A stretch of DNA of 10,009 bases from Spirochaetales bacterium. Lineage in GTDB: Bacteria; Spirochaetota; Spirochaetia; JABEVK01. A program made the position numbers and the translations under genes. Positions 1-5,460 of this stretch are shown here, one piece after another (position 1 is the stretch's first letter; every line of letters starts with the position of its first letter). Location: the NCBI GenBank assembly GCA_013043995.1, contig JABEVL010000149.1, positions 1 through 10,009 on the forward strand. The letters run 5' to 3'. The notes beneath the pieces were generated by a model. It worked only from the letters and a program-made list of their open reading frames with translations, did not search any database and was not told the DNA's origin.

Positions 1-834
1 GCCCAGCGTGAGCGGGTCGACTGCTGAGTTGGACGGCAAGAGGGGTTCGGAACGCGCGGCCTCGAGCTGGTCTTGCCGCTTGAGCAGTTCCTGACGGACG
101 ATCTTTTGGTTTTCAAGGGAAGTGAGCCCTGCGCCGTACTGGGGAAAAGTCTGGAGGATCCAGGTTTGAACCGTTCTGTCAAACCCCGTGAACAGCGCAA
201 TCCCCGTGAGGATCATCAGAGCCCCAAAAAATCTTTGGATGCCGGATGAATGGCGGGTAAAACTCGGAAACTTGTTGAGAAGTGTGCGCCCGCCCTGCAG
301 GATCAGAAAAAGGGGAACGGCCGTTCCTGCCGAGTACGCCAAGGTGATGAAAACGCTTCCGGCATCCACGGTCTGGCTTAGGGCCAAGGAGACGACCGAG
401 GCCATGATGGGGCCGACGCAGGGGGTCCAAACCAAGCCCAGGCTGGCGCCCAGAACGAGGCCGCTCCAAAAGCCGCCGCGAGGCTTGCCCGGCACAGCTG
501 AACTTTGAGGCGTTAAACGCGAAGTCAAGCCCGTGGCCCAGCGGAGAAAGACCTCCTTGAGAAAAGGAACGACGAGCACGACCCCGAAAACGACGATGAG
601 ACCGGCGGCAAGCCACCTCAGAAGATCGGGGCTGATGTGGAAAAAACGCACCAGCGCCGAGAGCGTCAGGGTGAACACCGTAAAACTGAGGATAAAGCCC
701 AGAACGACACCCCAGGGACGGGTCCGTCCGCCGCTGGCCGAACTGGCCAGAACAACGGGCAGGACCGGAAGAATGCAGGGTGAGAGGATCGTCACGACCC
801 CGGCCAGAAAAGCAAAACCTAACAGTAAAAGCAT
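1..834 (-). CDS. ccdA: CcdA/DsbD-family thiol-disulfide membrane transporter (partial, runs off left edge)
   Basis: This protein moves reducing equivalents from cytoplasmic thioredoxin across the inner membrane to extracytoplasmic thioredoxin-fold proteins. The 278 visible residues contain six hydrophobic segments, at about 2-30, 41-64, 71-92, 122-152, 157-180 and 200-218. The two family Cys-Pro signatures are SPCILP (C20) and TPCVGP (C139), which are the redox pair of CcdA/DsbD. The frame starts at ATG 834, 24 bases after the stop of the thioredoxin-like gene, behind a G-rich ribosome site. The two are therefore almost certainly one operon and redox partners. After the sixth segment the frame stays open for about 58 more hydrophilic residues to the window edge. 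That resembles DipZ-type proteins, where CcdA is fused to a thioredoxin-like domain, but the fused part is not visible. Family assignment is firm; whether it is a fusion is inference. Confidence 0.9.
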   Translation of the reverse strand, partial: MLLLLGFAFLAGVVTILSPCILPVLPVVLASSASGGRTRPWGVVLGFILSFTVFTLTLSALVRFFHISPDLLRWLAAGLIVVFGVVLVVPFLKEVFLRWATGLTSRLTPQSSAVPGKPRGGFWSGLVLGASLGLVWTPCVGPIMASVVSLALSQTVDAGSVFITLAYSAGTAVPLFLILQGGRTLLNKFPSFTRHSSGIQRFFGALMILTGIALFTGFDRTVQTWILQTFPQYGAGLTSLENQKIVRQELLKRQDQLEAARSEPLLPSNSAVDPLTLG

Positions 835-850
835 GGTGTCCCCCCCTCAA
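835..850 (-). promoter_or_regulatory. ccdA ribosome binding site containing a seven-G run
   Basis: Read on the minus strand this is TTGAGGGGGGGACACC directly before the ATG at 834. The G7 run (840-846) is part of the Shine-Dalgarno region, with five bases (ACACC) between it and the start codon. It lies in the 24-base gap after the thioredoxin-like gene and so allows independent initiation on ccdA within the operon. Confidence 0.6.
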
Positions 851-858
851 CTCTTTTC

Positions 859-1350
859 TTAGGCCTTGGCCAAGATCGCTTGTACGCTCGTCGTGCCCGA
901 CCAAATCTTCTTGAGGTTGCCGTTGGCGTCGATCTCGACGAAGGTGTGCTGCGAGGTCACGCCGTATTTTTGTTCGAGGGCCTTGGCCGTGTCGTAGTTG
1001 ACCACAACGAGGGTCACGTTGGGAGGAATCTGGGCGTAGTCGGCCTTGAGGTTTTTATAGGTCGCCTGGCAGGTGGGGCACCAGGAGGCCGCGAAAAAGT
1101 AAATCACGGTTTCGTTTTTGGCTAAAGCTTGGGCGTCGGCTTCGCTGGTGAAGGGAACAATTTGAGGTCCTAGGCCCGTCAGGTCGTAAAAGCCTGTTGT
1201 CGAGGCCGAACTCGCCATCATCATGTTGGACTTCATCATGGTGTCGTTGTTGTTCGTGATGGAGGCCGGATGAGTCTCTTGAGTACCGTTGGCAAACGCC
1301 CCGGCTGTTAAAAGTGTCAGGCTGAACACCGTCAATAGAATCTTTTTCAT
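859..1350 (-). CDS. Secreted thioredoxin-like protein, probable CcdA partner
   Basis: This is a predicted periplasmic thiol-disulfide protein of 163 residues. A signal peptide (about 1-20) ends in AFA, suited to signal peptidase I. A low-complexity Asn/Ser/Met-rich stretch follows, with five Met at 38-45. The thioredoxin fold runs from about 65 to 163 and has the active site WCPTC at 90-94. At the place where thioredoxins carry the cis-proline, this protein has His135 in the context SQHTFV. The start is set at ATG 1350 because AAGGAGG lies seven bases upstream; an in-frame ATG at 1374 lacks such a site and would put a polar stretch before the signal peptide. ccdA begins 24 bases downstream, which points to CcdA as its electron donor. 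Its substrate (cytochrome c assembly, oxidised Cys, metal handling or peroxide defence) cannot be read from the sequence. Confidence 0.85.
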   Translation of the reverse strand: MKKILLTVFSLTLLTAGAFANGTQETHPASITNNNDTMMKSNMMMASSASTTGFYDLTGLGPQIVPFTSEADAQALAKNETVIYFFAASWCPTCQATYKNLKADYAQIPPNVTLVVVNYDTAKALEQKYGVTSQHTFVEIDANGNLKKIWSGTTSVQAILAKA

Positions 1351-1403
1351 AAGATCCCCTCCTTGATTTTTCATCCCTTAAGGATGTTGTTGATATGTTT
1401 AGT

Positions 1404-1432
1404 AATGTAAATCAAGGTAGACAAAAAGACAA
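1404..1432 (-). promoter_or_regulatory. Weak sigma70-like promoter candidate for the thioredoxin-ccdA pair
   Basis: On the minus strand TTGTCT (1427-1432) and TACATT (1404-1409) are separated by 17 bases. Each matches the consensus at 4 of 6 positions. The placement upstream of the thioredoxin-like gene, in the 137-base gap after the phosphoesterase gene, is sensible, but such matches also arise by chance in AT-rich DNA. No convincing intrinsic terminator was seen in this gap, so read-through from the phosphoesterase gene is possible. Confidence 0.3.
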
Positions 1433-1487
1433 GTAAGCTTTACATGAAATTTTGTTCTGGCTCAGCCTGGTACGTTTCTTTGTGGTA

Positions 1488-3374
1488 TCAGCTCCTTGAG
1501 GGGTCAGTTTTAGGACGCGGATTAAAATCCGGGGGAAGGGGATTTTTTCGGCCAAAATCTGTGGGCACGATCCCCAACGTCTTAAGCCCCCAGCCGCTGA
1601 CCTGGGGCAGGACATTCACCACATTTTCAGGGATAATTGCGTAAGAAGGGGCAAGGGGGGCCAGCTTACCTTCCAGACGGTCGGGGTCAAAGGCTGAAAC
1701 GAGGTCGCAGACTCCGGGAGTCAGGGCGTCGTCGGGTCCCCAGTCGGCCTGATGAAATTCTTCCTTGCCCAATTTTCGTCCTTTTTGTTCGTCGGGTAGT
1801 TCGGCCAGAGGAGTCAGGTTGAACACGGTATCGACAAATTGGACGACAGAACCCTGGTCACCGCTGTCGTGGTCGACGGTTTGGGTGCGAGCATACGGGG
1901 AAATCAGAAGAAGGGGAACGCGAGGGCCATCTGTCAGAACGGCACCGTCGGGACCGACTGACCGCACGGGCGGGGGCACGTGGTCGTAGTCACCTTCTGA
2001 ATCGTCCCAGGTGATGATGATCGCACACTGGCCCCAGTAGGGGCTGTGGGCAATGGCGTTGACGGCTCGGGCAACGAGCGCCTCGCTGATCTGGGCGTCC
2101 GAGTAGCCGGGGTGGTCGTCGTCCCCCAGAAAATTTTTCTGCACGGCCGGATCGGGGTCGGCGGGTTTTAATCCGGCAATGTTCCTGTAACCGCCTTTGA
2201 TGTAGTAAACCCCGCCCTGAGGGGACAACGCTTCGTTTTGGACGCTTTTAAAAAAGTCGTCCAAGCCCAAAAGGTGGGCCCGAAGTTGGGGATTGTTGGC
2301 GATGTAGCCAAAGTATTGGGGCCCGTTGTGGTGGGTGATGTACGAGGCGTGCAAGCCTGCGGCGTCTGTGGGATCGGTTCCCGCATCGGTCGGTTCCTGG
2401 TCGTAGCCTTCTTCGAACCAGGCCCAGGGAACTGCGGAGTTATGCTGTTGGGTCAGGTAGGCGATGTCGTCCGCAACGTCGCTCAGGTCGAGCGCAGGGT
2501 CTTGGTCCAAGCTGGTGATTTTCTGGGCTTGTCCGCCTGAAAAAGAGAGCGGGAGAGTGGCGTAGGTTTGGTTCAACTGAACGGGGTAACCAGGAAAATC
2601 ATGCGGGTTGACGGGCATCTTGGATGGACTCGTGTCCTGCGGGGAACCCCAAAAGGGGTCGTCATCGTTGACGACGGGTTCTCCTTGGCCGCCATTTCCT
2701 TTGTAAGCCTGGTCAGGGTGCAAGGCGGCCTGGGTTTGACCGCTCTGGGCCGCAATGATCGAAAGGTTGCCCGGAGTGGACGGCCCCACCATGGTTTGAA
2801 AGATGTGATCAAAAAGGACAAACCTCTGGGCGTAGTACCAAAGAAAGGGGATGGTGTCCCCATCCACGTAGGCCATGGTCAATTCGCCGAACTGCTTGGC
2901 CAGAAGCGTGGGTTTTCTGCCGTGGGCATATTTTTTTTCTTCGGTCAGGGCAAATCGGTCCATCTGCGCATGGCCGTTTTGAACGTCCATTTTTTCGGCT
3001 AAAAGAGCGTGGGAGTGATCGACATCGTCAGTATCGCTCGCGTACTCCTGGGGCCCGATTCTAAAAGGTTCGATTGTCGAGGCCGATCCATCCGTATTGA
3101 TGATGGTTTGCCGAAAGCCAGGAGTCTGCTGGGTAGGCTTTGAAAAAAGACCGTCTGCACCTGGAAAGGTTCCAAAATAAGAATCAAAGGAACGGTTTTC
3201 CTGATACAGGACAAAAACATAACGGACGTGCTGGCGCAGGAGTGCGAGGGTCCTCTCGGTCTCCTGCTGAGGTTTGAGGTCGGCCTGATCTTTAGAATGA
3301 GGCAGTGATGAAGCACAGGCTGAAAGGACAAGGGTAAGGAAAAGGGTCCATGAGACGGTTTTAAGAAATGGCAC
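1488..3374 (-). CDS. Phosphoesterase-family lipoprotein (phospholipase C / acid phosphatase type)
   Basis: This is a predicted exported hydrolase of phosphate esters (628 residues) in the alkaline-phosphatase-like superfamily that includes bacterial non-haemolytic phospholipase C and AcpA. A lipoprotein signal ends in LSAC (C20). The family's metal-site signature ENRSFD is at 59-64, followed by YFGT. GPSTPGNLS at 197-205 lies where the family nucleophile is expected. WDDSEGDYDH (456-465) followed by VPPP, then GPRVPLLLISPYAR (about 483-496), are the usual C-terminal signatures. The start is taken as GTG 3374, since GGAGG (3380-3384) ends five bases before it; the in-frame ATG at 3386 has no such site because the GGAGG would lie inside its own coding sequence. 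The protein probably sits in the envelope and releases phosphate or diacylglycerol from phospholipids or other esters. The exact substrate is unknown. It is divergent from the GH64 gene. Confidence 0.85.
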   Translation of the reverse strand: MPFLKTVSWTLFLTLVLSACASSLPHSKDQADLKPQQETERTLALLRQHVRYVFVLYQENRSFDSYFGTFPGADGLFSKPTQQTPGFRQTIINTDGSASTIEPFRIGPQEYASDTDDVDHSHALLAEKMDVQNGHAQMDRFALTEEKKYAHGRKPTLLAKQFGELTMAYVDGDTIPFLWYYAQRFVLFDHIFQTMVGPSTPGNLSIIAAQSGQTQAALHPDQAYKGNGGQGEPVVNDDDPFWGSPQDTSPSKMPVNPHDFPGYPVQLNQTYATLPLSFSGGQAQKITSLDQDPALDLSDVADDIAYLTQQHNSAVPWAWFEEGYDQEPTDAGTDPTDAAGLHASYITHHNGPQYFGYIANNPQLRAHLLGLDDFFKSVQNEALSPQGGVYYIKGGYRNIAGLKPADPDPAVQKNFLGDDDHPGYSDAQISEALVARAVNAIAHSPYWGQCAIIITWDDSEGDYDHVPPPVRSVGPDGAVLTDGPRVPLLLISPYARTQTVDHDSGDQGSVVQFVDTVFNLTPLAELPDEQKGRKLGKEEFHQADWGPDDALTPGVCDLVSAFDPDRLEGKLAPLAPSYAIIPENVVNVLPQVSGWGLKTLGIVPTDFGRKNPLPPDFNPRPKTDPSRS

Positions 3375-3386
3375 AACGACCTCCAT
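3375..3386 (-). promoter_or_regulatory. Ribosome binding site that favours a GTG start for the phosphoesterase
   Basis: On the minus strand the bases read ATGGAGGTCGTT before GTG. GGAGG (3380-3384) lies five bases before GTG 3374 and overlaps the alternative ATG start at 3384-3386. The shorter product begins MPFLK and keeps a compact lipoprotein signal. Confidence 0.6.
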
Positions 3387-3530
3387 TAAGGGGAAAAGCT
3401 ACCAACACCACCAACCTACGCAAGGAATGTTAAAAATCCTTTAAACAGTGATGAGAAAAAGGCTCCCCATGTGACCTTGTAGGCAGATTGCCTTCGTGGG
3501 CAAACCGATCAATCGACTCATAAAAAATCG

Positions 3531-3560
3531 TTGACAAATTCTTTGGACCGGGTGGAGAAT
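3531..3560 (+). promoter_or_regulatory. Sigma70-like promoter of the GH64 lipoprotein gene
   Basis: A perfect TTGACA (3531-3536) is followed after 18 bases by GAGAAT (3555-3560), which matches the -10 consensus at 4 of 6. The predicted start of transcription, near 3567, would leave a leader of about 28 bases carrying the AGAGGAG ribosome site (3581-3587). The gap 3387-3530 between the divergent genes also holds short inverted repeats, GGCA-GAT-TGCC near 3482-3492 and a bulged GTTAAA/TTTAAAC near 3430-3447. These could be operators, but nothing more specific supports that. Confidence 0.55.
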
Positions 3561-3594
3561 ATCGACAAGTAAGACTTTTTAGAGGAGTTTGCGT

Positions 3595-5064
3595 ATGAAA
3601 AAAGTTATTATATCCTTGGTTTCGTTATCATTTTTATGTTTTTCCTGCGCACAAAGTACGACTTCGCCGACTGTTTTGACGCAGAGCACGGGGGGGGGAA
3701 CGGCAAACGCCCCGACAGCCACTCCAACCGTCACCTCGACGCCCACCCTGGTTCCCATTTCCTCGGGCACACCCCCTCCGATCCCCGTCAACACGTCGTT
3801 GCCGGTTCCCACTCCGTCCTCTCCAACCCCCGCGGGGGCCTTTCCTGTCGCTTTTGTGAACAACACGCATGGAGCGTACGCCGACAATCAAATCTACATT
3901 TTTATGGTCGGCATGGACGCCAAGGGCGAGTGGTGCTGGGTAACGAAGGATGGGGTCATGACGCCGATCAACGGCACCGACGCCAATGCTCCCGGGCACC
4001 TGAGCTACAACGGCGTGAATTACCCGAACTACTCCTTCACGGTCGCCGATGCCGGGGCCATCAACGTTCCCACCTTTATTACAGGCGGACGAATCTACAT
4101 TTCATTAGGCTCCCCGCTCTACATCCCGGTCTCAGGATCGGGGTCTTCGAACGGTTGGGTCGCTCCCAACCCGGTCAGTCCCACTGACCCGAACTATAAT
4201 ACGGTTTTTGACTGGTACGAGTTCACCTATGTCAATGTTGCCGCCAACCCCAGTGTTGCGGCGACCTATCCCAACGGTGTGCACTTTGGAGGGAATACGA
4301 CGCAGGTGGATATGTTCGGACTGCCCATGAGCGTCCGGCTGATCCAGAAAGAAACCAGTTACGACCAGTCGGTCGGAATCGACACAACAGAATGGACCCG
4401 TGCTCAGATCTTTGCGGCGTATGAAGGTTTCGTCAATCCAGCGTTCCTCAGCCTTGTTCTGCCGAACAAGGCGCGGATCGTCGCCCCAGGAAAGGCTTTG
4501 GCTTCCGGCTTGAGCGGTTCCTACTCCACTTACCTCGATTCGACGATCAGTGCGGCGTGGTCGTATTACCAGACACACACGCTTAACCTGACGGGCGGTG
4601 CAGTCGGTGGACAGATCTACACGGGCAGTGTTGACCCTGTGAGTCAAAAGTTTACTTTCTATTACTACGCCTACAGCGGGGCAACGAAACAAGGACCGTT
4701 CTACATCAGTCTTCCGTCCACGGAAGATGTGTTTGCTGGGAATGGGAACCTGGCCACCATCGATCCGGCGACTCAGGCTGACGGTTCGAGCCCACCCGAC
4801 GGTTGGATTGAACTGGCTCTCGAAGCTCAGTTCTGCGCCGCTTTGAACCGAGGTGTGTTTACAAACGGATCGGAGTGGTCAACACCGGACTTGTACTATC
4901 CTTCTTCGACTCCGCATAACGACTACGCCGAGTTTTGGCATACCCTGAGCGGGAGCGGTTTGGCGTACGGCTTTTGCTACGACGACGTCAATGCGCAAAG
5001 TTCGGTTCAAATTCTGCCCAACGATGACCCTCCGGACAACGTGATTGTGACCATCGGGGACTAA
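3595..5064 (+). CDS. Lipoprotein with GH64-type beta-1,3-glucanase domain
   Basis: This is a predicted surface or periplasmic lipoprotein of 489 residues. The signal peptide ends in LCFSC (C18), a relaxed lipobox of the spirochaete kind. A Thr/Ser/Pro-rich linker spans about 21-80. A single domain from about 83 to the end resembles GH64 laminaripentaose-producing beta-1,3-glucanases. Landmarks are DWYEFTY (E209), GGNTTQVDMFGLP (D239), and the C-terminal block HNDYAEFWHTLSG...AYGFCYDD. GH64 enzymes use a Glu and an Asp in the middle of the domain, and E209 and D239 are my candidates; their 30-residue spacing is longer than in the Streptomyces enzyme. ATG 3595 is chosen because AGAGGAG lies seven bases upstream; an in-frame TTG at 3589 is less likely. 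Codons 32-35 contain nine consecutive Gs (3690-3698), a possible phase-variation tract. The role would be binding or cutting beta-1,3-glucan (fungal, algal or plant); catalysis is unproven. Confidence 0.8.
   Translation: MKKVIISLVSLSFLCFSCAQSTTSPTVLTQSTGGGTANAPTATPTVTSTPTLVPISSGTPPPIPVNTSLPVPTPSSPTPAGAFPVAFVNNTHGAYADNQIYIFMVGMDAKGEWCWVTKDGVMTPINGTDANAPGHLSYNGVNYPNYSFTVADAGAINVPTFITGGRIYISLGSPLYIPVSGSGSSNGWVAPNPVSPTDPNYNTVFDWYEFTYVNVAANPSVAATYPNGVHFGGNTTQVDMFGLPMSVRLIQKETSYDQSVGIDTTEWTRAQIFAAYEGFVNPAFLSLVLPNKARIVAPGKALASGLSGSYSTYLDSTISAAWSYYQTHTLNLTGGAVGGQIYTGSVDPVSQKFTFYYYAYSGATKQGPFYISLPSTEDVFAGNGNLATIDPATQADGSSPPDGWIELALEAQFCAALNRGVFTNGSEWSTPDLYYPSSTPHNDYAEFWHTLSGSGLAYGFCYDDVNAQSSVQILPNDDPPDNVIVTIGD
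3690..3698 (+). repeat. Nine-G homopolymer tract inside the GH64 lipoprotein gene
   Basis: The run covers the end of codon 32 to the second base of codon 35 (Thr-Gly-Gly-Gly), just after the signal peptide. At the present length the gene is in frame. Following the other frames by eye, losing one G leads to a TGA at 3857-3859, and gaining one G leads to a stop ending at 4187, before the second catalytic candidate. Confidence 0.9.
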
Positions 5065-5082
5065 ATTTTTAAAGGCGTCGTC

Positions 5083-5101
5083 GGAACGCAGTGTTGCGTC
5101 C
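5083..5101. repeat. Small hairpin after the GH64 gene
   Basis: ACGCA (5086-5090) and TGCGT (5095-5099) form a 5-base stem with a GTGT loop. It extends by GG/CC with one bulged A. No T-run follows on the plus strand, so it is not a textbook intrinsic terminator, although it lies 18 bases after the stop codon of the GH64 gene. Confidence 0.4.
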
Positions 5102-5134
5102 TGGTGTGGGCTGCTCGCCGAGACTGACGGGGGG

Positions 5135-5197
5135 GTGCGCTTCTAAAAAAACATAAGCGCACTCAACTTACGGTCTGATGGTTTGAATGCGCTCAAA
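5135..5197. repeat. Nested, mutually exclusive inverted repeats
   Basis: GTGCGCTT (5135-5142) pairs perfectly with AAGCGCAC (5155-5162) around a 12-base loop. The right arm also belongs to AGCGCACTCAA (5156-5166), which pairs at 10 of 11 positions with TTGAATGCGCT (5183-5193); in minus-strand RNA the one mismatch becomes a G-U pair. A third small palindrome, TTTGA/TCAAA, spans 5182-5197. The first two stems share bases, so they cannot form together. This is within the 257-base non-coding gap between the GH64 gene and the tRNA; I see no coding sequence there. Confidence 0.6.
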
Positions 5198-5216
5198 GAA
5201 ACGCGGCCAGCCGCAA

Positions 5217-5275
5217 AAAAACTTCAGTTTCCCCCCTAATTTTTTCAGCGCGGCGCAGGAATTTTTGAAGTTTTT
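5217..5275. terminator. Probable bidirectional terminator between the GH64 gene and tRNA-Asn
   Basis: AAAAACTTCA (5217-5226) and TGAAGTTTTT (5266-5275) form a perfect 10-base inverted repeat. Pairing continues inward with TTCC (5229-5232) and GGAA (5258-5261) across an internal loop. On the plus strand the stem ends in TTTTTGTTTT, and on the minus strand in seven Ts, so it could stop both converging transcripts. The GC content of the stem is modest and the loop is about 25 bases, so efficiency is uncertain. GCGGCCAGCCGC (5203-5214) lies just outside it. Confidence 0.45.
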
Positions 5276-5321
5276 GTTTTGGTCAGGCTTGTAAAATTTT
5301 TCCAAGAAAAGGAAAAGCAAA

Positions 5322-5394
5322 CTCCCCCGACTGGACTCGAACCAGTGACACTCTGATTAACAGTCAGATGCTCTACCGACTGAGCTACAGGGGA
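5322..5394 (-). tRNA. tRNA-Asn (anticodon GUU)
   Basis: The minus strand folds into a complete 73-base cloverleaf. The acceptor stem is TCCCCTG/CGGGGGA with one T-G pair. The D arm is GCTCAGTCGGTAGAGC, the anticodon stem TCTGA/TCAGA encloses CTGTTAA (anticodon GTT), and the T arm is ACTGG-TTCGAGT-CCAGT. The discriminator base is G, as usual for tRNA-Asn. The CCA end is not encoded, so a CCA-adding enzyme must complete it. A strong promoter lies just upstream. Confidence 0.97.
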
Positions 5395-5413
5395 AAGTCG
5401 GAAAGACGATGTG

Positions 5414-5442
5414 ATCCTACCGGGTGGCCTGTTTTTTGTCAA
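5414..5442 (-). promoter_or_regulatory. Sigma70-like promoter of tRNA-Asn
   Basis: On the minus strand a perfect TTGACA (5437-5442) is followed after exactly 17 bases by TAGGAT (5414-5419). The mature tRNA begins 20 bases later, leaving room for a short leader. The promoter lies in the gap after the amidase stop codon, so the tRNA need not depend on read-through from that operon. Confidence 0.7.
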
Positions 5443-5460
5443 GAAGGTTCCGGCAAAAAC

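Noticed and set aside
179..904. A 241-codon open frame on the minus strand over ccdA and the end of the thioredoxin-like gene
   Set aside because: It is a shifted reading of the real CcdA frame, Arg/Gly/Pro-rich, with no membrane segments. The true frame has six membrane segments and the Cys-Pro signatures.
3482..3502. Hairpin GGCA-GAT-TGCC or TTGCC-TTCGTG-GGCAA as a riboswitch or terminator upstream of the GH64 gene
   Set aside because: The stems are only four to five bases, lie upstream of the predicted promoter, and have no T-run.
3636..4187. A 183-codon plus-strand frame inside the GH64 gene
   Set aside because: The product is His/Arg-rich with no domain. It matters only as the frame reached if the G9 tract gains a base.
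4132..4692. A 186-codon minus-strand frame opposite the GH64 gene
   Set aside because: No ribosome site or recognisable domain; the plus strand is fully explained by the lipoprotein.
5203..5221. GCGGCCAGCCGC followed by seven As as a terminator
   Set aside because: On the plus strand it is followed by As rather than Ts, and the stem closes on a two-base loop unless shortened to four pairs.
5314..5450. A tRNA-linked integration site
   Set aside because: No integrase, no direct repeat of the tRNA 3' end and no mobile-element genes are visible near it.
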